Below are positions 34,326 to 43,535 of a stretch of DNA of 64,000 bases, piece by piece (the first letter of the stretch is position 1; every line of letters starts with the position of its first letter). Origin of the DNA: Calothrix sp. PCC 7103 (GTDB lineage: Bacteria; Cyanobacteriota; Cyanobacteriia; Cyanobacteriales; Nostocaceae); the NCBI RefSeq assembly GCF_000331305.1, contig NZ_KB217478.1, positions 3,231,177 to 3,295,176 on the forward strand. Direction: 5' to 3'. The notes under the pieces are model-generated. The model was not told the DNA's origin, ran no database searches, and saw only the letters and a list, made by a program, of their open reading frames with translations. Both the position numbers and the translations under genes were made by a program.

Positions 34326-37300
34326 TACTTTACTTTCTCATCTTCAACATTTGCTGTAGAGACGTGATTAATCACGTCTCCACGAGGGCGCCGTTTTTTA
34401 CCAAACCCATATTTGAATAAGTTTATAATCCAGGTTTGGAAGTCGTCTATATAACTAAATAAGACTGGTACGACAAGCAGTGTTAGCAATGTTGATGTTG
34501 TAAAACCTCCTAAAATTGCCACTCCCATTGGTTGACGAACTTCGGCGCCTGCTCCAATTCCTAATGCTAATGGAATTGTGCCTGCAATACTTGCTAATGA
34601 TGTCATCATGATAGGACGCAACCGCGATACACCAGATTCGATTAACGCTGCACGCTGCGGTTTGCCTTCTTCCATGTTGATAATGGTGTAGTCTACAAGC
34701 AAAATAGAGTTTTTAGTGACGATACCTAATAACAATACAATTCCAATCAGCGCGTATATACCCAATGCTTTTTGTGATACTAATAAGCCAACTAAGGCGC
34801 CTCCCAAACAAAATGGTAATGCTGCCATAATGGTAATAGGGTGCAAAAAGTTGTTGTAAAGTAGCACCAATATGGCGTATATACAGGTAACTGCCAAAAG
34901 TACAGCTAAACCAAAGCGACTAAAAATATCCTGCATTATTTTTGCGTCACCTGAGTTACGCTGGTTAACTTCAGCAGGCAAATTTTGCAGCGCTGGCAAC
35001 TGAGAAACTTGAGTTAAAGCGTCACCTAATGATAATCCGGTTAAGTTAGCTTCTACTGAGACTTGACGCAGACGATCAAAACGGTTGATTGTTGAAGGTC
35101 CACTACCAAATTTAATATCCGCAACGGAAAGTAGCGGTACAGTGCCACCGTTTTGGGATGGTACACGAAGATTTTTGAATGTATTAATATCTGCCCTAGC
35201 TTTGGGGTCAATTTGTACACGTATAGGAATTTGACGGTCGGGTAAATTAAATTTCGCCAGGTTGGCTTCGTTATCACCAATTGTTGCTAACGATGCTGTT
35301 CGTGCTATTGATTGTACGGTGACTCCTAAATCTGCCGCACGCTGTGGGTCTGGAATGACAAGTATTTCTGGTTTAACTAAACTAGCACTTGAAGATACTT
35401 CAACGACACCAGGTATTGTCCGCATTTGTGATTCCAACGTTACAGCAGACCTATTTAACGCTTCGGGGTTTTCGCTTTGTAATAATATAGTTAAGTCTTT
35501 ACGACCACCAACAGCACCTGCCGAGGCAAAACTAATACGAGCGCCGGGTACTTTTTCAAGTAATGGACGTGCTTGATTTTCGTATTCGATTTGAGAAATA
35601 TTACGTTGTTCTCTAGGTTTTAGTTTAACTGTTAGTGAAGCGGTATTTATTTGTTCTGTTGCGAGAACACTTTCTACCAATGGATTTTGGCGAATAATAT
35701 TAGTTGCTATTGTGCTTGCTCTGTCAACATCTTTTAACGTTGAACCTGGTGGTAATTCAATATTTACCGTAGAAATACCGATATCTCCACCATCCACTAA
35801 TCCTTTAGGAATAAGTGGTACAAGCATTAAAGAAGCTATAAAGAATCCAATAGCGATGCCAATTGTAATGATGCGATGGCGTAATGACCATTTTAACAGT
35901 GAGGCATAAGGTTTAAAACGGCGCCCCTGACCACGATTTAAATTAGAAATACGAACTGCATCTCTACCTTCAGCATTTTGACCTTCGTGCTTATCTTTGA
36001 GTAAATAGGCACCCATCATAGGAGTAACCATGCGCGCTACTAAGGTAGAAAAAAGAGTAGAAACGGCAACAGTAACACCAAATGGTTGGAAAAATTGACC
36101 TGGAACCCCTCCCATAAAGGCAACAGGTAAAAATACGGCAATGATTGTAGCACCTGATGCAATTGCAGCTAACCCGACTTCAGCAGAGGAGTCGAAGGCA
36201 GCTTTCATTGGCGTTTTGCCCATCGCCATGTGCCGTTCCATATTTTCAATTTCTACCACCGCATCATCGACTAAGTTACCCACCGCCAAAGCTAACCCTA
36301 ACAGTGTCATATTGTTAAGCGTGTAACCTAACGCTTGCTGTACAGCAAAGGTAGGTATCATTGATAAAGGCAACGCCACAGCAGTAATTAATGTCGCACG
36401 CCAATCGCGCAAGAATAATAAAATTACTATGACCGCCAGTACTGACGCTTGAATTAATTCATCAATGGTGCTTTCGTAAGACTGCCTAACAAAGGTTGCG
36501 CGCGTAAAAATTAGCTCAAGTTTGACATCTTTAGGCAGAGTTTTTTGTAGTTGTACGACTGCTTGCTTAACTCCTTCTTCAACAGTCACCATCACGCTAC
36601 CCGTACTTCGCAACACTTGAAAAGCAACAACGGGTTTATTATTTAATTTTGCTGCTTGACGAACATCGCCAAAACTATCATCTATATTTCCCAAGGAAGC
36701 TAAAGGTACACTTCCTCCCCCAGGCAAGACAATTTCATAGTTTTTTAGAGCAGAGACACTTTCGGCACTACCAAGAGTACGAATACTTTGCTCACTGCCA
36801 CCAACTTCAGCGCGTCCTCCAGGTAAATTAATATTGAACGCTCGAATTTGGTCGTTTACTTGAGTAGCAGTAATACCCAAAGACTGTAATCTTTCTGGGT
36901 CTAAGTTTACACGTACTTCCCTATCTACTCCTCCAACACGGTTAATTTGAGCAACTCCACGAACACCCAAAAGCGCACGGCTAATTGTTTGGTCAACTAA
37001 ATTACTCAAATCTTCGACCGAACGCGATTCTGATGTCACCGCGTAGGTCATAATTGGGCCACCAGAAAATTCCAACCGTCTTACGATTGGGTCATTAACA
37101 TCTTGGGGTAAATTTTGTCGTATTTGGGCAATTGCGTTACGAACATCATTTGTTGCACGGTCAGTGTTTGTACCCAACACAAAATTAATAGTTGTAACGC
37201 TAGAACCATCAGTGACTGTCGAGCGTAACTCGTCGATATTACCCAAAGAAGCAACGGCATCTTCTACTTTTTTAGTAACTTGTGATTCCAGTTCGGCTGG

Positions 37301-37471
37301 TCCAGCACCAGGTTGTGTTACTGTTACCGAAACAGTCGGAACGTCAATATTAGGGTTAATATCTATTCCCAAAGTAGTGAACGAATACCAACCAATTAAG
37401 GTCAAAATTATAAATAAAATTATGGTCGGGACTGGTTTTTTTATCGACCAAGCTGAAATATTAAATGACAT
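34322..37471 (-). CDS. RND-family (HAE1/AcrB-like) efflux pump
   Basis: 1049 residues with the full RND layout: TM1, large periplasmic loop, six helices, second loop, five helices. Landmarks are MSFNISAWSIKKPVPTIILF, GIDINPNIDVPTVSVTVTQP, the proton-relay NLVDDAVVEIEN in TM4, and the C-terminal GIVLLLGIVTKNSILLVDYT. It pumps hydrophobic compounds together with the adaptor encoded just upstream (37559-39064); the outer-membrane factor is not here. The last residues (RGDVINHVSTA) are encoded by a dispersed palindromic repeat at 34356-34383, so the C-terminal tail is recent. The spacer to the adaptor gene is also a repeat, but both genes are still likely co-transcribed. Confidence 0.92.
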   Translation of the reverse strand: MSFNISAWSIKKPVPTIILFIILTLIGWYSFTTLGIDINPNIDVPTVSVTVTQPGAGPAELESQVTKKVEDAVASLGNIDELRSTVTDGSSVTTINFVLGTNTDRATNDVRNAIAQIRQNLPQDVNDPIVRRLEFSGGPIMTYAVTSESRSVEDLSNLVDQTISRALLGVRGVAQINRVGGVDREVRVNLDPERLQSLGITATQVNDQIRAFNINLPGGRAEVGGSEQSIRTLGSAESVSALKNYEIVLPGGGSVPLASLGNIDDSFGDVRQAAKLNNKPVVAFQVLRSTGSVMVTVEEGVKQAVVQLQKTLPKDVKLELIFTRATFVRQSYESTIDELIQASVLAVIVILLFLRDWRATLITAVALPLSMIPTFAVQQALGYTLNNMTLLGLALAVGNLVDDAVVEIENMERHMAMGKTPMKAAFDSSAEVGLAAIASGATIIAVFLPVAFMGGVPGQFFQPFGVTVAVSTLFSTLVARMVTPMMGAYLLKDKHEGQNAEGRDAVRISNLNRGQGRRFKPYASLLKWSLRHRIITIGIAIGFFIASLMLVPLIPKGLVDGGDIGISTVNIELPPGSTLKDVDRASTIATNIIRQNPLVESVLATEQINTASLTVKLKPREQRNISQIEYENQARPLLEKVPGARISFASAGAVGGRKDLTILLQSENPEALNRSAVTLESQMRTIPGVVEVSSSASLVKPEILVIPDPQRAADLGVTVQSIARTASLATIGDNEANLAKFNLPDRQIPIRVQIDPKARADINTFKNLRVPSQNGGTVPLLSVADIKFGSGPSTINRFDRLRQVSVEANLTGLSLGDALTQVSQLPALQNLPAEVNQRNSGDAKIMQDIFSRFGLAVLLAVTCIYAILVLLYNNFLHPITIMAALPFCLGGALVGLLVSQKALGIYALIGIVLLLGIVTKNSILLVDYTIINMEEGKPQRAALIESGVSRLRPIMMTSLASIAGTIPLALGIGAGAEVRQPMGVAILGGFTTSTLLTLLVVPVLFSYIDDFQTWIINLFKYGFGKKRRPRGDVINHVSTANVEDEKVKY
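34356..34383. repeat. 28-bp dispersed palindrome inside the RND coding region
   Basis: The left half is GTAGAGACGTGATT. The right half is its reverse complement except for one base (TCTCCAC for TCTCTAC). It is the same family as the perfect palindrome at 3454-3481. It lies within codons for residues close to the C-terminus of the pump. Confidence 0.85.
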
Positions 37472-37558
37472 TAAATTAAGTTAGGAGTTAGGAGGTAGGG
37501 TGCGTGACACTACCAAAAATTTTCAAACAAAGCGAGTGTTCCAGTGGTGTCACGAACC
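37472..37558. repeat. TTAGGAGGTAGGGTGCGTGAC-type intergenic repeat
   Basis: The 87-bp spacer between adaptor and pump genes. It holds GTTAGGAGTTAGGAGGTAGG then GTGCGTGACAC, and GTGTCACGAACC at the other end, so GTGTCACG-type arms could form a hairpin. Related sequence occurs at 40556-40580, 54345-54380 and 60676-60737. Confidence 0.65.
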
Positions 37559-39064
37559 TTACGAGTTAGTTGCTACTCTAACTGTGTCACCATCTTTGAT
37601 ATAGCCGGCGCCATCGATGACCACTTTGTCACCTACTTTCAAACCGTCTTTAATTTCAATACGATTATTATTGAGTATTTCTCCCACTTGTACTTTCTGG
37701 GCTTTTACTTTGTCTTCACCCATTAGCATGAATACAATCGCACTGCCATCAGATTGTGGTTGAACGGCTTTTTGTGGGACTGCAACACCAATAGCAGTTG
37801 ATGTGTTAATTGCACCAGTCGCGAACATTCCAGGTTTGAGCAAATTTGTGGGTGGCAAGTCTATTCTTACGGTTGCTTCCCGTCGCTGTTGGTTTACAAC
37901 TGGCTCAATTTCTCTAACTGTGCCAATTAAACGAACTCGGTTATCGCGGTCTGAAGTTACTTGTATCGAAGCGCCAATTCTAACTTGAGGTAACTGAACC
38001 TCTGGGACTTGCGCTTGTAATTCTAATTTGCCGTCTTGAACAATAGAAAATAGCTTTTGTGAGCCACCAACTACAGTACCAATTTGACTTTGTGGTGGAA
38101 CTCCCGTCACATCACCTACACGGACTAGCTTCTCTGCTATATATCCTGAAACTGGCGCCCGAACAACAGTTTGACTTAGCTGCGTTTTGATTTGCTCTAA
38201 TCTAGCATTATTACTCTTGACACTAGCTTGGGCACTCGACGTTCCAGCCTCAGCAATGCGAACTGCTGCTTGTGAGCTACCCACGTTTGCTTGTGCAGTG
38301 GCAACGTTTGCTTGAGCATTACGAATATTTGCCTCAGCTTGACGCACTGCTTCACGCGCTGTAGCCAAAGTAGTTTCTAAGGTGTCTAATGCTTGACGAC
38401 TAATGGCGCCTTGAGCGAAAAGTTGTTGATTACGGGTAACATTTCGCTGTGCATCATTTAATCTTGCTTGTGCTTGTCCTAAATCAGCTTGTCTTTGCTG
38501 TACAACTGCTTGTGCTGATGCTACTGCCGCTTGTGCTGCTTCAACTGCTGCTCGCCTTGATATTACATCAGCTTGTTTTGATGATACATCGGCTTGTTTT
38601 GATTCAATATCAGCTCTTGCTTGACGAATTTGGTCTTGTATGACTGAGTTATCAAGTACTGCCATGACTTGACCTGCTTTTACAAAGTCACCAATATCTA
38701 CCAACACTTGCTTAACTTGTAAACCATTACTTTGTGGCAATACTGGCGTCAAGTCCCGTGCGGCAATATTTCCCGTTACTGGCAAGGTACGAGCAATTCG
38801 AGTTGTTTCAGCTTGTGCAAGAGTCACTGTCATACTTGGCACCACACTAGTTGACGCTGCTACCTGTTTGGCTTGTGGCATACCACTCGGACGCTGGCTA
38901 AATGCTCGTATCCCTCCTAGCGCAATAATTATTCCCATTCCCAAACCAAGCATCAATGGAGTCAACCATCCCCGCTTTTGTCTTGGTGGTTCCGAATGCC
39001 AATCTTCCTCATCAACCGATATTGCTTTCCGCACTTCCAACTCAGAAAAACTTTCTTCCCCCAC
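37559..39064 (-). CDS. RND efflux adaptor (membrane fusion protein, HlyD family)
   Basis: 501 residues from the GTG at 39064, chosen because GGAGG lies about 8 bases before it; a TTG at 39088 would add eight residues with no ribosome site. One N-terminal membrane helix (LTPLMLGLGMGIIIALGGIR), then a lipoyl half (PVTGNIAARDLTPVLPQSNG) and a very long Ala/Gln-rich coiled-coil hairpin (~residues 125-285, runs such as ANIRNAQANVATAQANVGSS). The second lipoyl half and beta-barrel (IQVTSDRDNRVRLIGTVREI) follow, then the membrane-proximal domain to the C-terminus. It pairs with the RND pump downstream. The hairpin is longer than in AcrA. Confidence 0.9.
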   Translation of the reverse strand: MGEESFSELEVRKAISVDEEDWHSEPPRQKRGWLTPLMLGLGMGIIIALGGIRAFSQRPSGMPQAKQVAASTSVVPSMTVTLAQAETTRIARTLPVTGNIAARDLTPVLPQSNGLQVKQVLVDIGDFVKAGQVMAVLDNSVIQDQIRQARADIESKQADVSSKQADVISRRAAVEAAQAAVASAQAVVQQRQADLGQAQARLNDAQRNVTRNQQLFAQGAISRQALDTLETTLATAREAVRQAEANIRNAQANVATAQANVGSSQAAVRIAEAGTSSAQASVKSNNARLEQIKTQLSQTVVRAPVSGYIAEKLVRVGDVTGVPPQSQIGTVVGGSQKLFSIVQDGKLELQAQVPEVQLPQVRIGASIQVTSDRDNRVRLIGTVREIEPVVNQQRREATVRIDLPPTNLLKPGMFATGAINTSTAIGVAVPQKAVQPQSDGSAIVFMLMGEDKVKAQKVQVGEILNNNRIEIKDGLKVGDKVVIDGAGYIKDGDTVRVATNS

Positions 39065-39088
39065 AATTAATGCCTCCAGTATGACCAA

Positions 39089-39672
39089 GTTGAATTTACG
39101 CAGTTTTGTTTAAGAAAATTTTCAAACAATTACTATATCTTAACTATGCCCCACAAATTGGACTTCTGCCTGTAGAACTCCTCACCCGATAGCATGATTT
39201 TTTATCATGCGAAGTAGGTCACATTCTTGGCAATGCCTTAATCACCATAAAATCATCGTTAAATCACCGCAACATAACGAGTTGATGTGAAAAGATAATA
39301 ATCATAATAGATTATTTAAATTTGTCCCATTATATCCAACGCGATAAATTCAGAGCTTCTGCTTTACCAACTAAGCTCACTAGTTAATATGTATTCTATA
39401 TAAATAGTGTAGCAACCCTTACGGTTTTAATTGAACAGATATGCTCGATTAATCATAAATCTTTGCATCTACCTAAAGGCATAGCATATCCTGTGGTAAG
39501 GGCAGAAAAACTTTTCTCGTCTGTGCAAGCAATTCAACCAATTTGATTAGTAGTGATGGTAGCTACGAACAAAATCTGGGAAAAATCTGTATAACCCTTA
39601 ATTAATCAACCTATGTCTCAATAGATTGATTAAGAAAACCCATTAATACATAGTATCTAGATTCATACCAAT
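39089..39672. promoter_or_regulatory. Divergent intergenic region (~580 bp)
   Basis: It lies between the adaptor gene (minus) and the HD gene (plus). It contains a strong small hairpin GCATGAT-TTTTT-ATCATGC (39192-39210) of unknown purpose and is otherwise AT-rich. No gene, tRNA or known regulatory motif seen. Confidence 0.4.
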
Positions 39673-40536
39673 ATGTTTAATACAACTGAAATTTTAATTG
39701 ATGCGTTTGTAAAGCAGATTCGTGAAGGATATAGACGTACTTACGGCTGTCTAAAAACAGATTATCAAGATATCATCGCTTGGGCTGGCAATATGGCGTT
39801 AGAGAACATTGCCAACAGTGACGCTCTTTATCACAACGTCGAACATTCTATTTTAGTAACCTTAGTTGGGCAAGAGATTCTTCGTGGTAAGCATATCCGT
39901 GAGGGAGGAGTATCGAGCGAAGACTGGCTACACTGTATTATTTCGTTATTATGTCATGATATTGGCTATGTCAAGGGAGTATGCCGTCAAGACAAAGAAA
40001 TTGATGGTCTATATTCTACAGGCAAAGAAGGAAAAATGATTCCTTTACCACCTGGCGCCTCTGACGCAAGTCTGACACCTTATCATGTAGACCGAGCGAA
40101 ACTGTTTATTGATGAGCGATTCGGTGGTCATAAACTTATTGACTCAGAAGTGATCAAAAGCAACATTGAATTAACTCGCTTCCCAGTACCTGCAAAAGAA
40201 GACAGTCAAGGAACCCAGTGTTTTGCGGGGTTGGTACGTGCTGCTGATTTAATTGGACAATTGAGTGACCCTCGTTACCTAAATAAAATCACTTCGTTGT
40301 TCTACGAATTTGAAGAAACAGGAATGAATAAGGTATTGGGGTATAAAACACCTGCGGATTTGCGTAAAAACTACGCCAAGTTCTACTGGAACGGTGTGTT
40401 TCCTTATATCCAAGACGGTTTACGCTACTTGTCTTTAACCCAACAGGGTAAACAAATCATAGCCAATCTATATTCCAACGTCTTTGTCGTCGAACACGAG
40501 CGCCAAATTGAAGAAAAACTGTACCTTGTTAGTTAA
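39673..40536 (+). CDS. HD-domain metal-dependent phosphohydrolase
   Basis: 287 residues. The HD signature is present: LYHNVEHSILV (His54, His58), SLLCHDIGYVKG (His95-Asp96) and a distal RAADLIGQLSDPRYL Asp. The fold is mostly helical with no sensory domain or membrane segment. HD enzymes cleave phosphomonoesters or cyclic nucleotides; the HNxxH arrangement is somewhat reminiscent of PDEase-type HD folds. The substrate is unknown. It stands alone, followed by a repeat-rich spacer. I recall homologues in Nostocales with no assigned role. Confidence 0.8.
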   Translation: MFNTTEILIDAFVKQIREGYRRTYGCLKTDYQDIIAWAGNMALENIANSDALYHNVEHSILVTLVGQEILRGKHIREGGVSSEDWLHCIISLLCHDIGYVKGVCRQDKEIDGLYSTGKEGKMIPLPPGASDASLTPYHVDRAKLFIDERFGGHKLIDSEVIKSNIELTRFPVPAKEDSQGTQCFAGLVRAADLIGQLSDPRYLNKITSLFYEFEETGMNKVLGYKTPADLRKNYAKFYWNGVFPYIQDGLRYLSLTQQGKQIIANLYSNVFVVEHERQIEEKLYLVS

Positions 40537-40537
40537 A

Positions 40538-40683
40538 AGTGCTGAGTGCTGAGTAGAGTTAGGAGGTAGGCTGCGTAACGCCATAACAATCGTAAACCAA
40601 AACTAATGGACTAGTAGCGTTACGCACAGAAGCGAGTTAGGAGTTAGGAGTAAAAAAAAACTCAGCACTCAGCACTCAGCACT
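40538..40683. repeat. Nested repeat island with CTCAGCA heptamers
   Basis: Left: AGTGCTGAGTGCTGAGT (40538-40554). Right: ACTCAGCACTCAGCACTCAG continuing CACT (40660-40683). Between them is a second inverted pair, CTGCGTAACGCC and GCGTTACGCA, plus GTTAGGAG direct repeats. It is typical of heptamer (STRR-like) islands and fills nearly the whole gap between the HD and ABC permease genes. Confidence 0.8.
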
Positions 40684-40771
40684 TTGTAAAGATTGACATT
40701 TTGCCCCACAACGTTGACGATAAACAATTAACTTATAACTATCAGCACTTGACAATTTACATAAACTGACT

Positions 40772-41887
40772 ATGAACTGGTGGCAACGTTTAAAGAAAAA
40801 CCCTTTAGCAAGGTTTGGGGCAATACTATTGATAATTTTCTATGTATCGGTAATTGGAGCAGACTTTTTTGCTCCTTATAAACCTAATGAAGCACAAGCA
40901 AACGGTTCACTGCTTCCACCCACTAAGATTCATTACCAAACGCGCGATGGAAAATTTATTGGTCCTCACGTTTACCCAACGACGCAGGGAAAGACCGATT
41001 TGAATACGGGCAAACGCGAAATTATCGTAGATTACACAAAACCCTCGCCGATTCGACTATTTACTGCTGGACCTGAGTATAAGCTATTTCAGGTAAGCTT
41101 ACCATTACCACCATCATGGCAAGAAGTTGAGATTCTGCCTGGTATCACTCTCAACTTCCACTTATTTGGTGCTTCGAGTGACGGAAGGGTGAATCTTTTG
41201 GGAACTGATGACCAAGGTCGCGACCAATTTAGTCGTCTTTTGCACGGTGGTCGTATCAGCTTATTTATAGGAATTGTTGGGGTTGCAATTTCTTTTCCTA
41301 TCGGTATGTTTGTTGGTGGTATTTCTGGCTACTTCGCTGGTTGGACAGACAGCACGATTATGCGATTTGTTGAAGTGCTAATGACAATTCCCACAACTTA
41401 TTTATTAATTGCTCTTGCTGCAGTATTACCCCCCGGACTAAGTAGCACTGAGCGCTTCTTACTTATCATCGTTATTACCTCGTTTGTTCGTTGGGCTGGT
41501 TTGGCACGTGTAATTCGTGGACAAGTATTATCAATTAAAGAGCGCGAATTTGTTCAAGCTGCACGGGCAATGGGAGGTAAACCGATATACATTATTTTGC
41601 GTCACATTTTACCCCAAACAGCGACTTACATTATTATTGCAGCCACTCTTTCAATTCCTAGTTTTATTGAGGCAGAATCGGTATTAAGTTTAATTGGTTT
41701 AGGCATTCAACAACCAGATGCCTCTTGGGGTAACATGTTATCGTTAGCCTCAAACGCTTCGATTATAGTCCTACAGCCTTGGTTGATAATACCACCCGCA
41801 CTGTTGATTATTTTAACTGTACTCGCATTTAACTTACTGGGAGATGGTTTACGCGACGCTCTAGACCCACGCAGTTTACAGCGATAA
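40772..41887 (+). CDS. Peptide/nickel-type ABC transporter permease (DppC/OppC-like)
   Basis: 371 residues. TM1 (~17-35) and a PYKPNEAQ periplasmic start are followed by a long ~100-residue loop before the conserved LLGTDDQGRDQFSRLLHGGR block. The remaining five helices include the EAA loop VQAARAMGGKPIYIILRHIL and the C-terminal FNLLGDGLRDALDPR, which is diagnostic for the DppC/OppC group. The loop is about 60 residues longer than in E. coli DppC, a pattern I recall from cyanobacteria. Binding protein, second permease and ATPases are not in the window, so the system is split in the genome. Confidence 0.88.
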   Translation: MNWWQRLKKNPLARFGAILLIIFYVSVIGADFFAPYKPNEAQANGSLLPPTKIHYQTRDGKFIGPHVYPTTQGKTDLNTGKREIIVDYTKPSPIRLFTAGPEYKLFQVSLPLPPSWQEVEILPGITLNFHLFGASSDGRVNLLGTDDQGRDQFSRLLHGGRISLFIGIVGVAISFPIGMFVGGISGYFAGWTDSTIMRFVEVLMTIPTTYLLIALAAVLPPGLSSTERFLLIIVITSFVRWAGLARVIRGQVLSIKEREFVQAARAMGGKPIYIILRHILPQTATYIIIAATLSIPSFIEAESVLSLIGLGIQQPDASWGNMLSLASNASIIVLQPWLIIPPALLIILTVLAFNLLGDGLRDALDPRSLQR

Positions 41888-41900
41888 TATGACCTCTTGT

Positions 41901-41932
41901 AGGATAGGCATCCTGCCTGTCCTTCTTTTTTT
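41901..41932 (+). terminator. Repeat-derived rho-independent terminator
   Basis: AGGATAGGCA and TGCCTGTCCT form a hairpin (41901-41923, one G-T pair), followed by TCTTTTTTT. It lies 13 bp after the ABC permease stop. It belongs to the same repeat family as 6066-6088. Confidence 0.75.
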
Positions 41933-41989
41933 ACCACAGAGTCACAAAGAACACAGAGGAAAGAGGGTAATTGACCTGGAGTACACTAC

Positions 41990-42262
41990 TTAATATTCAT
42001 CAGTAAAAAATTCTGGGTCATCATCAGAGACCGAATTCCCTCCAACAGAGCCGCTAAGACCCCATACTGGTATTAGAAGAGCCATACCAATAACTCCAAT
42101 ACCAGCACTAAACGCCAATAGTAAGCCGAAAGGTATTTGAATCGACTGGTAGGACAGAAATCTTAAAGATACAGGTTCAGCGTTTTGGACGGCAACAATA
42201 GCAATCGCAATTACCCAGAACGCTATTAGTAAAGATGTTAGTAGGTTGGCAATAGTTTTCAT
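41990..42262 (-). CDS. LapA-domain (DUF1049) small membrane protein
   Basis: 90 residues with two membrane helices (~5-25 and ~42-65) joined by the signature VQNAEPVSLRFLSYQSIQIP, as in LapA/DUF1049 proteins. In E. coli LapA works with LapB in controlling lipopolysaccharide synthesis; the function in cyanobacteria is not known. The C-terminal tail is acidic (SDDDPEFFTDEY). It is convergent with the ABC permease gene across a terminator. It has no neighbour in the same operon. Confidence 0.8.
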   Translation of the reverse strand: MKTIANLLTSLLIAFWVIAIAIVAVQNAEPVSLRFLSYQSIQIPFGLLLAFSAGIGVIGMALLIPVWGLSGSVGGNSVSDDDPEFFTDEY

Positions 42263-42672
42263 TTTGTTTACTTTTTTAGCGTTTTATTAAGGTTAAAGCT
42301 AGGTCAGTCGAACGTATAACGCTATATATAACAGGATTATGGCTAATTGCGGTTAAAGCACATCTGATAAAAAACTCAACAATTGGTATACAACATAGCT
42401 TTTATATTTGCCACAATAGTAAACAAAGTACTGTTGTGGCTGTTGCTGTTACATTGTTTCCGCTCTCTACTGCTGGTTGATTAAGCTAAATTGCGCTTGA
42501 GTAGTATACCAAATAACCAAAATTAATTTTGCTTAAGTATAGGCTTTATCAATATAGCTGTTGAAAGCACCGTTTTTAATAAAGAAAATCAATTTTTGTC
42601 GCTGAGGCGCCAAATTTCATTTGAATGAAGTTGGTGTCAAATTTTACATTAAGCTATTACTCGACTTGAACA
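42263..42672. promoter_or_regulatory. Divergent intergenic region (410 bp)
   Basis: It lies between the LapA-like gene (minus) and the nuclease gene (plus). A 12-bp arm hairpin, CCAAATTTCATT...AATGAAGTTGG, lies at 42610-42634, about 40 bp before the nuclease start. Otherwise AT-rich with no recognised element. Confidence 0.4.
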
Positions 42673-43518
42673 ATGTTAACCCCTCGACCATTCATAAGCT
42701 ATCATCTTTGGTCATTAGTTGTCCCGGCAGCAGGACAACAACGTTTGCATTGTCAAATGCGAAGGGGGTTTATTAAGGCACGTCAGCACGAACCGCAAGT
42801 AAAAGCTTTATTAAAAAGCGCAACTCCATCACAGCGTATAGGTCTGTTAGCGCAAAAAGGAGTATATGAATTTCATCACAACCCACATCTTCTAAAGCGA
42901 GATGATGGCGTTGAAAAAGTCGCACAACTACTGAAATTAAATTATACAACGACAGAAGTCCAACAAAGGGTGTTGCAAATCTTAAAAAACTATCATACTT
43001 CACCATTACTACATAATAAGCAAATAATCCAGTTGACGCGCGGTGATGAAGGTTTTCCAAAACCAATTGCCGTAGAAAAACAAGATTACCGTTTTAGATT
43101 ATACGCAGCAATGGACTGTGTTTTTATAGAAGGTGACATAAATATTCAACATCAACCTGCATCATTACGGACTCTACATATTTTAGACTTCAAAACAGGC
43201 AAATCTCCATTTGACCACCGACAAGCGTTAGTTTATTTAGTCGCAGCACGATATTTATACCCTGAGTATCAAGCTATAGCTTCGTTTTATAATTTAGAAG
43301 TTGGCAAAAAATCTGAGCTAATTGTAATTTCTGACAGCGAATTAGATAAAATTGAGCAAGAACTGGCAAATATAGCTATTAAACACCAGCAAGACATCGA
43401 AAAATATCAGCAAAAATCACAGTTCTTTAACACAATATTTCCACCAAACCCAGGCTACCACTGTCGTTTTTGCCCGTTTAACTCCATTTGCCAATTCTCC
43501 AGTGTACCTAAAAAATAG
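42673..43518 (+). CDS. PD-(D/E)XK nuclease with probable 4Fe-4S iron staple
   Basis: 281 residues. The core shows Asp148 (LYAAMDCVFIEG) and LHILDFKTGKSP with Asp172 and Lys174, the PD-(D/E)XK catalytic set. Downstream is the Gln of motif QALVYLVAARYLYP. Three C-terminal Cys (264, 267, 273 in CRFCPFNSIC) plus a distant N-terminal Cys27 reproduce the AddB/Cas4 pattern of one Cys before and three after the nuclease core, which hold a 4Fe-4S cluster. It is Cas4/RecB-like in size, but no cas gene or CRISPR array is present. Repair or DNA-end processing is the likely setting. The start codon is reasonable but not proven. Confidence 0.8.
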   Translation: MLTPRPFISYHLWSLVVPAAGQQRLHCQMRRGFIKARQHEPQVKALLKSATPSQRIGLLAQKGVYEFHHNPHLLKRDDGVEKVAQLLKLNYTTTEVQQRVLQILKNYHTSPLLHNKQIIQLTRGDEGFPKPIAVEKQDYRFRLYAAMDCVFIEGDINIQHQPASLRTLHILDFKTGKSPFDHRQALVYLVAARYLYPEYQAIASFYNLEVGKKSELIVISDSELDKIEQELANIAIKHQQDIEKYQQKSQFFNTIFPPNPGYHCRFCPFNSICQFSSVPKK

Positions 43519-43535
43519 TATAAATGTATTATGTA

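Noticed and set aside
39177-39185. ACTCCTCAC resembling the Yfr1 small RNA core
   Set aside because: The full ACTCCTCACAC core is not present, and the following hairpin GCATGAT/ATCATGC alone is not enough to call Yfr1.
40660-40683. Regular CTCAGCA array considered as CRISPR
   Set aside because: Units are 7 bp with no spacers; this is a short tandem repeat and no cas gene is present.
42673-43518. Cas4 as part of a CRISPR system
   Set aside because: No repeats, cas1/cas2 or other cas genes are in the window; only the nuclease family is supported.
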